DNA from: Lujinxingiaceae bacterium
Lineage (GTDB): Bacteria; Myxococcota_A; Bradymonadia; Bradymonadales; Bradymonadaceae
Assembly: GCA_013697635.1 (NCBI GenBank)
Contig: JACCWM010000106.1
Coordinates: 1-64,000, forward strand
Direction of reading: 5' to 3'
DNA: 64,000 nucleotides
Shown here: in pieces, positions 8,774-18,427 of the stretch
Layout of the letters: every line of letters starts with the position of its first letter
Position numbering within the stretch: the stretch's first letter is position 1
The notes under the pieces: model-generated
Databases searched by the model: none
Told to the model about the DNA's origin: nothing
The model's input: the letters and a program-made list of their open reading frames with translations, nothing else
Position numbers and translations under genes: made by a program

Positions 8774-9556
8774 ATGACACATCTACCTGAGGTTGATACG
8801 GCGCGCCTTGCCCCCTTTGGATTTGTCGGCTTTATGTCCGTTCTCGCGGTGCTGGCGCTGCTCAACGAGCATGCCGACGCCGGCCAAAAGGGCTCCCCGG
8901 TTACGGTCCACTCCCAGGCTCAGGCACAGAACTCGGGGGCCAAGGCTCGCAACCCGGCTGCACCATCCATGGCGAGCTACCACTTCGACCAGCGCGCGAG
9001 CCTGCTCTACGTGACAATTGGACAAGACCCATCGGCGCTCTTTAGCGCCATGGGCCACGACCACGTCGTGCGCGCTTCTCAGTGGCAGGGAAGCATGGAA
9101 TTGAGGGGCAATGCGGAGCAGGCCTGCGCGTTTGCGATCGAGGTTTCGGTCGCCGATCTGGTGGCTGACGAGCCGGCAATGCGCGAGCGCCTGGGCTTTG
9201 ACAAGCCCTTGACGCCAACCCAGCGCGAAAGCATCGATCGCAGCATGCGCGCCGCCGATCAGCTCGATGCTGCGCGCCACCCGACGATCACGGCCCGCTC
9301 GATCAGCTGCACGCGGGCCGTTGGCGCGGCAAACCTGCTCGATGTCGTCGTCGAAGTCAGCCTTCGAGGCCGCACCCAGGAGCTGCCACTGATGATCGTG
9401 ATCGAGTCTGACCAGGGCCGCCTGCTCGCCATGGGTGAATTTACGCTCACGCACGCCGACTTTGGATTCGAGCCCTACTCGGCATTCTTCGGGGCCGTTC
9501 GAAACGCACAAGAGATCACCTTCCACTTCAACCTCGTCGGCCAGATGCAACCTTGA
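8774..9556 (+). CDS. YceI-like family periplasmic protein
   Basis: The 260-residue protein has a hydrophobic N-terminal segment (LAPFGFVGFMSVLAVLALL) that acts as a signal or anchor, then a Ser/Ala/Gln-rich linker. From residue 75 it shows a YceI-like beta-barrel pattern: GHDHVVRASQWQGSMELRG, then a charged helix-containing insertion, HPTITARSI, ELPLMIVIE, and a closing HADFGFEPYSAFFGAVRNAQEITFHFNL. YceI proteins bind isoprenoid-like lipids or amphiphiles in the periplasm. The ligand here is unknown. The start at ATG 8774 has GGGAG about 8 nt upstream. It is divergent from the lasso cyclase across a 219-bp gap and followed by a P450 gene. Confidence 0.72.
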   Translation: MTHLPEVDTARLAPFGFVGFMSVLAVLALLNEHADAGQKGSPVTVHSQAQAQNSGAKARNPAAPSMASYHFDQRASLLYVTIGQDPSALFSAMGHDHVVRASQWQGSMELRGNAEQACAFAIEVSVADLVADEPAMRERLGFDKPLTPTQRESIDRSMRAADQLDAARHPTITARSISCTRAVGAANLLDVVVEVSLRGRTQELPLMIVIESDQGRLLAMGEFTLTHADFGFEPYSAFFGAVRNAQEITFHFNLVGQMQP

Positions 9557-9678
9557 GACATCGGCCCGCTCGGTTTGAATACAAAGCCAAGCTTTGGTAG
9601 ACCACTCGCACAGCCTTTCGCGCCAATTGTGGGTGCGTCCAATCCACACCTTGCATCGCCAGTATAGGGAGTGACCTC

Positions 9679-11049
9679 ATGGAGCTTTTGCCCGCCGCGA
9701 TCCGTTCTCGCGCGATGACCACCATTCCCAGACCTCCCGGGCCCAAGAACGTCGACGCGCTCATAATCTACGTCGATTTTATGAGCGATCCGCTGCGCTT
9801 CTTCACCGACATGGCTCAGAGATACGGTGACTTCGTCTACTTCAGGCTGGGTTTTGAGAACTACGAGATCACCGATCCTCGCGCTATCGAGCAGGTGCTC
9901 GTCACCAAGAGTGATTCGTTTACCAAGGATGCCATGACCCACGAGCTCGAGGATCTCGTCGGTCATGGCCTGCTCACGAGCGAGGGCGAGTTGTGGAAGC
10001 GCCAACGCCGTCTGGCGGCGCCAGCCCTGCAGCGAAAGCATATCGCAAGCTACGCCGAGACGATGGTCGCCTACACCGAGACGATGGTCGATGGGTGGGC
10101 AAACGGCGACGTTCGCGACGTTCACAAGGACTTGATGGAGCTTACGCTTCGCATTGTGGTCAAGACGCTCTTCAACGTCGAGATCGACGAACAGGTCGCC
10201 GAGATTGGCCATGCGATCGAGGTGGCCATGGAGATCTTCCATCAGCGCGTGCACACCCTGTGGCGCTTCGTTCCCGAGCGCATCCCGACGCCCTCGCGTC
10301 GTCGCTACAGCGTGGCGCTCGATTCGCTCGATGAGGTGATCTATGGACTGATTGCGCGCCGACGCGAAAGCAACGCGCCCGGAAACGATTTGCTCTATCG
10401 CCTGCTTCAGGCCGCCGACGAGGACGGCAACTCGATGAGCGATCGTCAACTTCGCGACGAGGCGATCACGATGTTTTTGGCGGGCCACGAGACCACCGCC
10501 CTGGCCGTTAGCTACGCCTGGTATTTGCTAACGCGCCATCCGGAGAGCGCCCAGCGCCTCCATGAGGAGGTCGACGCGGTACTAGGCGATCGCTCAGCAG
10601 GCGTCGATGACGTCGCCAGCCTCGAATACACCAAGGCGGTGATCCTCGAGACGATGCGGCTTTATCCGCCGGCGTGGATCATCGGGCGAGAGGCGTCGCG
10701 CGACGTGATCATCGGCGACTGGCTCATCCCCAAAGGGGCCCAGGTGCTGATGCCGCAGTATGTCATGCACCGCGACATACGCTGGTTTTCCGAGCCTGAT
10801 ACGTTTTTGCCCGAGCGCTGGCTCGACGGGCTCGAAAAACGCCTGCCGCGCTATGTGTACTTTCCCTTCGGCGGCGGCACGCGCGTGTGCATCGGCACCC
10901 ACTTTGCCATGATGGAGGCGATCTTGCTCGTCGCGGCGATGGCCCAAAAGACCCGGCTGCACGCGATGAGCCGCAAGCAACTGCAGTTTCAACCCTCGGT
11001 CACGCTTCGCCCGGCCTCGCCCATCAAACTGCGCGTCGAGCGACGTTGA
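9679..11049 (+). CDS. Cytochrome P450
   Basis: The 456-residue P450 starts at ATG 9679, with GGGAG upstream; the ATG at 9715 lacks one. The I-helix oxygen-activation motif is AGHETTA (about residue 271). The K-helix ExxR is ETMRLYP, and the heme loop is FPFGGGTRVCIGTHFA with the thiolate ligand Cys404. There is no membrane anchor, so it is a soluble monooxygenase that needs separate redox partners; none is encoded in the window. The PPAWIIGREASRDVIIGDWLIPKGAQV and PERWLDGLEKRLPR segments resemble CYP102/CYP4-like fatty-acid or terpenoid hydroxylases, but the substrate cannot be assigned. Opposite orientation argues against co-transcription with the lasso locus. Confidence 0.92.
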   Translation: MELLPAAIRSRAMTTIPRPPGPKNVDALIIYVDFMSDPLRFFTDMAQRYGDFVYFRLGFENYEITDPRAIEQVLVTKSDSFTKDAMTHELEDLVGHGLLTSEGELWKRQRRLAAPALQRKHIASYAETMVAYTETMVDGWANGDVRDVHKDLMELTLRIVVKTLFNVEIDEQVAEIGHAIEVAMEIFHQRVHTLWRFVPERIPTPSRRRYSVALDSLDEVIYGLIARRRESNAPGNDLLYRLLQAADEDGNSMSDRQLRDEAITMFLAGHETTALAVSYAWYLLTRHPESAQRLHEEVDAVLGDRSAGVDDVASLEYTKAVILETMRLYPPAWIIGREASRDVIIGDWLIPKGAQVLMPQYVMHRDIRWFSEPDTFLPERWLDGLEKRLPRYVYFPFGGGTRVCIGTHFAMMEAILLVAAMAQKTRLHAMSRKQLQFQPSVTLRPASPIKLRVERR

Positions 11050-11141
11050 ATCGAGGCGCGCCTCGGCGGTTGTATGCCTGAAGAAAACCAATTATCTTCG
11101 GCTCCGCTCGCAGTCCTGGTTTTGAGAGTCGTCAGCCGTCT

Positions 11142-14100
11142 ATGAAGTTGCGCAAGATCGAGATCATTGGCTTTAAGTCCTTTCGCGAAAAGGTCGTCGT
11201 AGAGATCGGTGATGGCATGACCTGCATCGTCGGACCCAACGGCTGCGGAAAGAGCAACGTCGTCGACGCGATCAAGTGGGCGATGGGCGACGCCTCGGCC
11301 AAGAGCCTTCGCGGCAACTCCATGCAAGACGTCATCTTCGCCGGCAGCGAGAACCACAAAGCGCTGGGCATGGCCGAGGTGACGCTGACCTTTGAAAACG
11401 ATCTCAACGCCCGGGCCGAGGCCTTGGCCGGTCAACAAGACGACGACCCCAACGCGCTTGGCGAGTCGATCCCGCGTGAATTTCGCGATCTCGCCGAGAT
11501 CGCGATTACCCGCCGGCTCTTTCGCTCCGGCGAGAGCGAATACCTGATCAACAAGGTCGGCTGCCGGCTCATGGATATCCAGGACCTGCTCGCGGGCACC
11601 GGCGTTGGAAAACAAGGCTATTCGATCATCGAGCAGGGCCAGATCGGATTCATTGTCAACGCGCGGCCCTCGCAACGGCGCCTGATCATCGAGGAGGCCA
11701 GCGGCATCACGCGCTACAAAGGCCAGCGCGATCGCGCCGAGCGGCGCCTCGAGCAGACCGAGCAAAACCTGGCGCGAACGCGCGACGTGCTCGAAGAGAT
11801 CAACAAACAGATGAAGAACCTCGAGCGCCAGGCGCGACGCGCCGAGGAGCACCGCACGCTGAGCGCGGAGCTCAAGGTGCTCGAGATCAGCGCCTTGCTC
11901 GAACGCCGCGCTCAGCTCTTTGGACTTCGAAGCTCGACCCAAAAGGGGCTCGACGAGCAGCGCCGCCTCTATGAGCAGCGCAAAGTGAGCCTGGCACGGC
12001 GCGAGGCGGGCTCGAGCGCTGCGCGCATTGAGGCTCACGTCACCGAGCAGCGCCACACCGAGGCGACGCAGAACTTCTACAAGCTCGATACTCGGCTCAA
12101 TCTGGCGCGCTCCAACCGCAATCACGGCGTGCGCAGCGTCACCGATGCCCGTGAGCGCCTCGAGAGCCTCCAGCGCGAGCGGGTTGGCCAGCAACGCCGC
12201 GTCCAGTCTCTGGACAGCGAGCTTGCCGGCGTGCGCGAGGAGCTCGCCGGCCTGCTGGGCACGCCCGAGGAGTCCGATGTCGACGTCGCACAGGCTCAGG
12301 CCTCGATTGGCTCGCTTCGAGACACACTTGTCAGCAAGCAACGCTTGCTCGACGAGCAGCGCGCGCGCTGCGCACAGGCTCGAGCGCGCCAGGAGCGCAT
12401 CGACGACCGGCGCGCCTGGATCGCTGCACAGCTTGGCGAGCTCGAGGCCCGCCAAGCGTCGGCCCGCGAGCAGGTCGATGGCGCACGCGAGGAGCTCGAA
12501 GATGCCCGACGCGCCGTCTCGCGCCATGCGATCGACCTCGAGCGGCTCAATGCTGACGTCGCGGCGTTTCAGATCCGCGCCGATGTACACACCAAAGCCC
12601 TGGCTGAGGCCCGCATGGCGCTGCAGGCCGGGGAAGCAGCCGCCAACCAGGCAAGTGCTGCCCGGCACAAGCAACAGGCGCGCGTCGAGAGCCTCGACGC
12701 CATGCGCCGGCGCGGCGAGGGTTATGCCGAAGGCGTGCAAAAGGTGCTGCGCTGGGCCGAGCAGCAGGGAAGGGCGGATATTCTTGGCCCGGCCGGCAGC
12801 TTCTTGGAGGTGCCCGAGGGCTGGGAGGCTGCCGCGGCCGCCTATCTTGGCGAGCGCATTGGCGACATCATAGTCACCAGCCGTCAGGCAGCCTTCGATG
12901 CTCTAAACATGCTCGCAGCTCAGCGCCTTGGACGCATCGCCTGTTTTGTGTTGGGCGACGATCGGACAACGCCTGGCGAGGTGGTTGGCGCCTGGCTCCA
13001 GGGCCTCGAGCTGGTCGAGTCGCTTGGCGATGTGCCGGCGAAAGGCGACGGCAAGATCGAGGCTTGGGCCACTGCGCGCGGAGACATCGTCTTTGCCAAT
13101 GGGCGCGTCGTCGGCGGATTTGTCGGCGAGAAGGCCGAAGGCTTACTTCGCCAGGCTCGCCAGCTCGAAGACCTGCGCCGCGAGCTCGTGCAAGCCGTCG
13201 TGCTCGATGAAGAACTTCGAGAATCACTTGAGCTTTTGCGCGAGGATGCAACGATTGTCTCCGGCCGCCTCGATCAGACCCGAAGCGCGCTTGCGGCGGT
13301 CCAACACGATTGTCGCGCGGCCGCTCACGAGCACGAGGCCCAGGAACGCCAACAAATACGCGTGCAAACACATCTTGAGCGCGTCTGCGCCGAGGACGTG
13401 GCGATCGTCCCGCTTCGTGAGGGACTCGCTGCGGAGCTCGTTGCCCTGGGTGATGCTCGCGAGGCCCTTGGCGCCGAGATGCCAGGACTTCAAGTGATGC
13501 TTGAAGGGCTCGGCGCCGAGGTTGGCGCGCTGCAAGCGCAAATCGAGCAACGAAACCTGCAGCTCACCGACACCAAGGTGCGCCAGGCCCAGGTGCGCGA
13601 GCGACGCCGAAGCCTCGAGCAGAGCCAGGAGCGACTCGACCAGAGCCTTCGCGGCGCGCGCCACCAGATCGAGCGCTTCGAGCGTGAAGCCGGCCAGCAG
13701 GCCGAGCGGCTGGCTCACTTCGAGAAGGTCGCCGTCGAGGCCGAGGCTGAAGCGCGGACTTTGGGCGAGTCCTTTGAGCTTGCCAGCGTGCAGATCAAGG
13801 CGGCCAAGGTGGCCCTCGATGCCACTCTTCTTGAGCTCCAGCAAATTGAGCTTGGGCTCTCGGGCAACCGGCGCGAGATCGAGGCGGTCGGTGCCCGAGT
13901 TCAAGAACTCGAGATCGAATCGCGTGAGAGCGCACTGGGTCTCGATCACGTCGACGAGCAGCTGCTCGAGCGCTTTGGCCTGAGCGCGCTCGAGGCCAAG
14001 CCTCTGGTGGCCGATCTCGTGCTCGCTGTCGCCAGCCGGCCGGGGCGGATCAACTACTTGCGAGCTCGCATCGAGGCGATGGGCGCGGTCAACGCGCTGG

Positions 14101-14696
14101 CGATCGAGGAGTTTGACGAGACCCGCGCACGAAAGCTGTTCTTGGAGGAGCAGCATCTCGATCTCGAGCGGGCTGTCGACGATCTGAGAAAGGCCATCGC
14201 GCGCATGGATCGCGAGAGCAAGAAGCGCTTCGAGGAGACCTTTGCTGCGGTCAACGCGAAGTTCCAGGAGGTTTTTCCCAGGCTCTTTCGTGGCGGGCGC
14301 GCGCGCTTGACGCTCACCGATCCCGACGATCCGCTCAACACCGGCGTCGACATCGAGGTTCAGCCACCGGGCAAAACGCTTCAAAACGTCACGCTGCTCT
14401 CGGGCGGCGAGAAGGCGTTGACCGCGGTGAGCCTGATCTTTTCGATATTCTTGCTCAAGCCCACACCGTTTTCGATCCTCGACGAGGTCGACGCGCCGCT
14501 CGATGAGGCCAACGTGGGCCGCTTTGCCGAGATGGTGCGCGAGATGAGCGCGACCAGCCAGATGATCGTCATCACCCACAATCGGCGCACGATGGAGGCG
14601 CCGCGCATGCTCTACGGCGTGACCATGGAGGAGCCGGGCGTCTCCAAAGTGGTTTCCGTGCGCCTATCGGACGTGGACGACCGGCTCGCTTCGTAG
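11142..14696 (+). CDS. smc: Chromosome segregation ATPase SMC
   Basis: The protein is 1184 residues, the normal SMC length. It starts MKLRKIEIIGFKSFREKVVVEIG. Walker A GPNGCGKSN is at 31-39. Long coiled coils (about 170-530 and 680-1010, rich in Glu/Gln/Arg/Leu) flank a hinge centred on residues 545-665. The ABC signature LSGGEKAL and Walker B SILDEVDAPLD lie in the C-terminal head. SMC homodimers with ScpA and ScpB load onto DNA near the origin and organise sister chromosomes. Neither scpA nor scpB is nearby. It is followed 160 bp later by ftsY, a common neighbour of smc in bacteria. Confidence 0.97.
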   Translation: MKLRKIEIIGFKSFREKVVVEIGDGMTCIVGPNGCGKSNVVDAIKWAMGDASAKSLRGNSMQDVIFAGSENHKALGMAEVTLTFENDLNARAEALAGQQDDDPNALGESIPREFRDLAEIAITRRLFRSGESEYLINKVGCRLMDIQDLLAGTGVGKQGYSIIEQGQIGFIVNARPSQRRLIIEEASGITRYKGQRDRAERRLEQTEQNLARTRDVLEEINKQMKNLERQARRAEEHRTLSAELKVLEISALLERRAQLFGLRSSTQKGLDEQRRLYEQRKVSLARREAGSSAARIEAHVTEQRHTEATQNFYKLDTRLNLARSNRNHGVRSVTDARERLESLQRERVGQQRRVQSLDSELAGVREELAGLLGTPEESDVDVAQAQASIGSLRDTLVSKQRLLDEQRARCAQARARQERIDDRRAWIAAQLGELEARQASAREQVDGAREELEDARRAVSRHAIDLERLNADVAAFQIRADVHTKALAEARMALQAGEAAANQASAARHKQQARVESLDAMRRRGEGYAEGVQKVLRWAEQQGRADILGPAGSFLEVPEGWEAAAAAYLGERIGDIIVTSRQAAFDALNMLAAQRLGRIACFVLGDDRTTPGEVVGAWLQGLELVESLGDVPAKGDGKIEAWATARGDIVFANGRVVGGFVGEKAEGLLRQARQLEDLRRELVQAVVLDEELRESLELLREDATIVSGRLDQTRSALAAVQHDCRAAAHEHEAQERQQIRVQTHLERVCAEDVAIVPLREGLAAELVALGDAREALGAEMPGLQVMLEGLGAEVGALQAQIEQRNLQLTDTKVRQAQVRERRRSLEQSQERLDQSLRGARHQIERFEREAGQQAERLAHFEKVAVEAEAEARTLGESFELASVQIKAAKVALDATLLELQQIELGLSGNRREIEAVGARVQELEIESRESALGLDHVDEQLLERFGLSALEAKPLVADLVLAVASRPGRINYLRARIEAMGAVNALAIEEFDETRARKLFLEEQHLDLERAVDDLRKAIARMDRESKKRFEETFAAVNAKFQEVFPRLFRGGRARLTLTDPDDPLNTGVDIEVQPPGKTLQNVTLLSGGEKALTAVSLIFSIFLLKPTPFSILDEVDAPLDEANVGRFAEMVREMSATSQMIVITHNRRTMEAPRMLYGVTMEEPGVSKVVSVRLSDVDDRLAS

Positions 14697-14856
14697 TAAA
14701 GACGGCGACTCGTGACTCATGATTGCAGCGATCAGGTCGGCGAATTGCCTAAAAAGGCGCTGGACCTTGGCGCCCGCGTGCTCAATGAATGAATGGAATT
14801 ATGATGGGTGACCTGCACTTTGCCGGGCCACCGCCAGTAAACCGAGGATTGAAGGC

Positions 14857-16647
14857 ATGAACGCTTGGAACTCGCTCGTATCAATCGCCGCAGGTGATGT
14901 GCCCGTACTCGCGCAAGCCGACCCGGGCGTAAGCAGCTTGTTGATCGTGTTGCTGGTCGTATTGGCTGTCGTCGCGCTGTTCTTCATCTTCACGCGCCTT
15001 CGCACCAAACACATCGACGAGGACGAGCTCGAGCCCAAGCGCCCCCGCGCCGACGAGGGACGCCCAACCGTCGACTTGCTTGCAGACCGCCCCGAGGTCG
15101 ACGCACCCGTCGAGATCCACGACGGCATGACGCTCGCGGAGGTCAAACGCGCCAAACGCAGCAAGGTCGTCGGCGACAAGGGAAAGCGCGAGACCGCCGC
15201 GGCGGCCACCGAGCGCGCCAAACGCGACCAGGAAAAACCCAAGGTCGACGAAGAGCCGCCGGCCGCTGAGGAGCCCAAGGTCGAAGAAGAGCCGCCGGCC
15301 GCTGAGGAGCCCAAGGTCGACGAAGTAATGCCGGCCGCTGAAGAGCCCAAGGTCGAGCAAGAAAAGCCCTCAACGCTTGAAGAGCCCTCCGGCTCGCTTC
15401 CTCGCCCCTTGCCGCGCCCGTCGTTCAAACAAGACGACAAGCCGGCAGCGGAGAAGTCACCGCTCAAATTCAAGGTTCCACGCCCCCAGGACGTCTTGGC
15501 GCCAAGCGCCGCAGCCGAAGAGCCGGTCACTGCTGCTGCGCCCGAGCCAGTTTCAGAGCCTGCGACTGCACCCGAAGCGCAATCCGTGGTCGAGCCTGTG
15601 GTCGAACCTGTGGTCGAACCTGTGGTCGAACCCGCGGCCGAGCCTGTGGTCGAACCCGCGGCCGAGCCCGAAGTTAAGGCCGAGCCCGAAGTGTCCGCGG
15701 CCGAGGCGGCCGTCGTCGAGGAGGTCAAGAAGGCGGTTCAAGCGCCCCCAAAGAGCCTTCGTGACGGATTGCAGAAGACGCGCACGGGATTTGTCGATCG
15801 GCTCGGCAACCTCTTCAAGCGCGAGCGCCTTGGTGACGACCTGGTCGAGGAGATCGAGGAGATCTTGTTTACGGCCGACATCGGCTCGCGCGTGGCCAAG
15901 AACATCTTGATGGCCGTCGAGGAGCACCTCGATGGAGACGACAAGAAAGACCCGTCGGCGATCTGGGCCTTCGTGCGCCAGTATTGCGAAGAGATCTTGA
16001 GCTCTCACGAGAGCGTGATCGACTACGACTCGGCCAAACCCTTCGTGATGCTCGTCATTGGCGTCAATGGCGTCGGAAAGACGACGACGATTGGCAAGCT
16101 TGCGGCCAAGCTGCATCGCGAGGGCAAGCGCGTGCTTGTCGTTGCCGGTGACACCTTTCGCGCGGCCGCCGTCGATCAGCTCGCTGTCTGGGCCGACCGC
16201 ACAAACATTCCCATCCACAAGGGCGAAGACGAGGCCGACCCCTCGTCGGTGATCTTCTCGGGCATCGAGCGCGGTGTGCGCGAGGGCTTTGACGTGATCA
16301 TCTGTGATACCGCCGGGCGCCTGCACACCAAGGTCAACCTGCTCGATGAGCTTGAGAAGATGGGCCGCGTGGCGACCAAGGCCATGGTGGGTGCCCCTCA
16401 TGAGACGATCCTCGTGCTCGACGCCAACACGGGCCAAAACGCCATCGCCCAGGCAAAACTCTTTCGCGAGGCGCTCGATATCACAGGCATCGTGCTGACC
16501 AAACTCGACGGCACGGCCAAGGGCGGCGTGATCCTGGGCATCTGCGACGAGCTCAAGGCGCCGGTGCGCTACATCGGCATTGGCGAGGGCATCGACGATC
16601 TGCGCGCCTTTCGCTCCGACGAGTTCGTCGAAGCCCTGTTCATCTGA
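14857..16647 (+). CDS. ftsY: Signal recognition particle receptor FtsY, with N-terminal membrane segment and long acidic linker
   Basis: The 596-residue protein ends in a canonical SRP GTPase NG domain (about 295-596): [11 protein letters not shown]-loop near 399, the [11 protein letters not shown] motif, [19 protein letters not shown] and the closing GIGEGIDDL segment. FtsY receives SRP-ribosome complexes at the inner membrane for cotranslational insertion. Unlike the E. coli protein, it begins with a transmembrane stretch ([19 protein letters not shown], about 28-46). A roughly 240-residue Glu/Pro/Ala/Val-rich linker follows, built partly from tandem repeats of 12 and 4 residues. The linker is probably an extended acidic A-domain. 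Confidence 0.96.
   Translation: MNAWNSLVSIAAGDVPVLAQADPGVSSLLIVLLVVLAVVALFFIFTRLRTKHIDEDELEPKRPRADEGRPTVDLLADRPEVDAPVEIHDGMTLAEVKRAKRSKVVGDKGKRETAAAATERAKRDQEKPKVDEEPPAAEEPKVEEEPPAAEEPKVDEVMPAAEEPKVEQEKPSTLEEPSGSLPRPLPRPSFKQDDKPAAEKSPLKFKVPRPQDVLAPSAAAEEPVTAAAPEPVSEPATAPEAQSVVEPVVEPVVEPVVEPAAEPVVEPAAEPEVKAEPEVSAAEAAVVEEVKKAVQAPPKSLRDGLQKTRTGFVDRLGNLFKRERLGDDLVEEIEEILFTADIGSRVAKNILMAVEEHLDGDDKKDPSAIWAFVRQYCEEILSSHESVIDYDSAKPFVMLVIGVNGVGKTTTIGKLAAKLHREGKRVLVVAGDTFRAAAVDQLAVWADRTNIPIHKGEDEADPSSVIFSGIERGVREGFDVIICDTAGRLHTKVNLLDELEKMGRVATKAMVGAPHETILVLDANTGQNAIAQAKLFREALDITGIVLTKLDGTAKGGVILGICDELKAPVRYIGIGEGIDDLRAFRSDEFVEALFI
15241..15348 (+). repeat. Three tandem 36-bp repeats inside ftsY
   Basis: Three adjacent 36-bp units (15241-15276, 15277-15312, 15313-15348) encode versions of [12 protein letters not shown]. 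The third differs most (EVMPAAEEP). They expand the acidic linker of FtsY and are likely to vary in copy number between strains. Confidence 0.85.
15586..15669 (+). repeat. Seven tandem 12-bp repeats inside ftsY
   Basis: Seven consecutive 12-bp units of the type GTGGTCGAACCT encode VVEP or AAEP tetrapeptides in the FtsY linker. The units are in frame throughout, so length change would not break the gene. Confidence 0.85.
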
Positions 16648-16757
16648 GCCTGAAAAGCCAATGCTTTTGGCCTTTCATCCTTCTTGCCCGCCTCTTTGAG
16701 CCTGTGCTATACCGGTTGGCAGGTTGATACCTGGTTTCGAAACGAGACGGACGGCTT

Positions 16758-17519
16758 ATGTCACTAATCCATTTCCTGTCGCACGGACGAAGAATGCCAA
16801 GAGAAGGAATCTGGGCGAGTCGCCTCGCCGGCGCAATGTTGGTTTGTCTTGCGCTGCTTGTGGCTCAGCCGGCAATGGCGCAGCAAAAGCGCACGAAGTT
16901 CTCCGATACCATTCACGTCGTTCAGCGAAAGCCCGTGCTTCAAAAAGGGCGCTTCGATCTGGCGCCGCGCTTTGGCATGTCACTCAACGACTCGATCTAT
17001 CGAAGCTTCAAGGTTGGGACCAACGCCAACTATCACTTTACCGAACGCTTCTATGTAGGCGGACTGTTCGAGTGGTACAACTTTGGCGGCGTGCTCGGCA
17101 GCCCGACCACGGCCTACCAGGACATCGCCACCCAGACCAATACGCGCGCCGACTCGGCCGTGCTCAATTGGGTAGGCGGCCTCGAACTCGGCTTCGCGCC
17201 GATCGTGGGCAAGTTCTCGCTCTTCAATAGCGCGATCTTGTACTACGACGTCAGCTTCACGGCCGGCGGAATTTGGACCGATTCTGCGAGCATTGCCCTG
17301 CCTTCGGCCAAGGGCGGCCCCGGTGGCACCGTGAGCATTTCCAACCGGATCTTTCTCAACCGCTGGATGGCCTTTAACTTCGAAGTACGCGACAACATCT
17401 ATATGGCGACGCTCAAGGGTCTTCCGGATTCGACCTTGACGCACGCCGCCTCGGCAAGCCTGGGTATCAGCCTCTTCTTGCCCACAGCCTTTCAGTATTC
17501 CGACGCATCCGACGAGTAA
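16758..17519 (+). CDS. Outer membrane beta-barrel protein (Myxococcota-type), paralogue 1
   Basis: The protein is up to 253 residues. The ATG at 16758 gives MSLIHFLSHGRR in front of a typical signal peptide; the ATG at 16794 (MPREGIW) would give a standard signal ending at QPAMAQQ. The mature part has alternating beta-strand patterns with aromatic residues, for example FDLAPRFGMSLNDSIYRSFKVGTNANYHFTERF, and a closing strand, as in the outer membrane beta-barrel domain family known from Myxococcota. KFSLFNSAILYYDVSFTAGG is shared in pattern with the next gene. Function is unknown; small barrels of this type are often porin-like or structural. Confidence 0.72.
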   Translation: MSLIHFLSHGRRMPREGIWASRLAGAMLVCLALLVAQPAMAQQKRTKFSDTIHVVQRKPVLQKGRFDLAPRFGMSLNDSIYRSFKVGTNANYHFTERFYVGGLFEWYNFGGVLGSPTTAYQDIATQTNTRADSAVLNWVGGLELGFAPIVGKFSLFNSAILYYDVSFTAGGIWTDSASIALPSAKGGPGGTVSISNRIFLNRWMAFNFEVRDNIYMATLKGLPDSTLTHAASASLGISLFLPTAFQYSDASDE

Positions 17520-17576
17520 GCTTGCCGACCATCAAGATCCTTCGCTTGCCCGAATGCCCGTAGCGCGAGATGCTCA

Positions 17577-18326
17577 ATGACACGTCGCAAAACTTTGCTC
17601 GTCCTTTCAATGGTATGTTTGAGCGCGCTGATCGTGGCGCCAGCAGTCGCCCAGGCGCAGTCTACGCGCTCGGAGTCCGGGGCTGATTCCGGCCCGATCG
17701 TTCGCCGCCAGCTGCTTTTTCGCTCATCGCGCCTGGAAGTCGCGCCCATGGTCGCCTTCTCGATCAATGACGCCTTCATCCGCAACACCCTGGTGGGCGC
17801 CAACGTCTCCTACCACCTCAACAACGTCTTTGGTGTCGGATTGACCGTGGGCTACGGTGCGCTTCAGATGGACACGACGCTTCGGGACAACGTTCATGCA
17901 AGCCTGACTGCCGACGACCCCAGGCGCCTCAACAGCCTCTCGTATTCGTACATGAAGTGGACCGCCGATCTGGGCATCTCTTATGTGCCGATCTTTGGCA
18001 AGTTCACGATCTTCAACGGCGCAATCACCCACTACGACATCCACCTCATGGGTGGCTTGAGCGTCGTGGGCGAGGATGTGGTCGGCGCCAGTGTGAACAG
18101 CGTCACCGATCCCGGTCTTGCCGGCACGCGACCGGGCGGAATGCTCGGTGTGGGCCTGCGATTCTTCGTCAGCGACATGATCTCGATCAACTATGAGATT
18201 CGTGATTACATCTACAGCCGCGCCCAGGTCAGCCGGGGAGCGGCTAACCCACAACTGAGCAACAACGTGATCATGTCCCTGGGCGTGGGAATCTTCCTGC
18301 CTGGCGACGTCAAGATTTCGCGCTGA
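17577..18326 (+). CDS. Outer membrane beta-barrel protein, paralogue 2
   Basis: The 249-residue protein has a signal peptide ending at VAPAVAQAQS. It aligns in layout with the preceding gene product: LEVAPMVAFSINDAFIRNTLVGANVSYHLNNVFGVGLTVGYGAL parallels FDLAPRFGMSLND; KFTIFNGAITHYDIHLMGG parallels KFSLFNSAILYYDVSFTAGG; and both end with (N/S)YEIRDYIYS or NFEVRDNIYM then SLGVGIFLPG or SLGISLFLP. The pair is therefore a tandem duplication that has diverged strongly. It lies 57 bp after paralogue 1 and 101 bp before the TPR gene, so it may be co-transcribed with either. Confidence 0.72.
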   Translation: MTRRKTLLVLSMVCLSALIVAPAVAQAQSTRSESGADSGPIVRRQLLFRSSRLEVAPMVAFSINDAFIRNTLVGANVSYHLNNVFGVGLTVGYGALQMDTTLRDNVHASLTADDPRRLNSLSYSYMKWTADLGISYVPIFGKFTIFNGAITHYDIHLMGGLSVVGEDVVGASVNSVTDPGLAGTRPGGMLGVGLRFFVSDMISINYEIRDYIYSRAQVSRGAANPQLSNNVIMSLGVGIFLPGDVKISR

Positions 18327-18427
18327 AGTTATCGGCTCACCTCGCCCGCAAAGAGCTTGCAGTCGTGTTGTCGAAGCCCAGGACGGCAGATACGCCGTGA
18401 AGCGCCTCCTGCTTCCGGGTACCCCGC

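Noticed and set aside
9679-11049. Cytochrome P450 as a lasso peptide tailoring enzyme
   Set aside because: It is on the opposite strand, separated by a YceI-like gene, and no direct evidence ties it to the lasso locus.
10989-12740. Long minus-strand frame opposite smc
   Set aside because: Antisense to smc, with a Leu/Ala/Asp-rich translation typical of a shadow frame.
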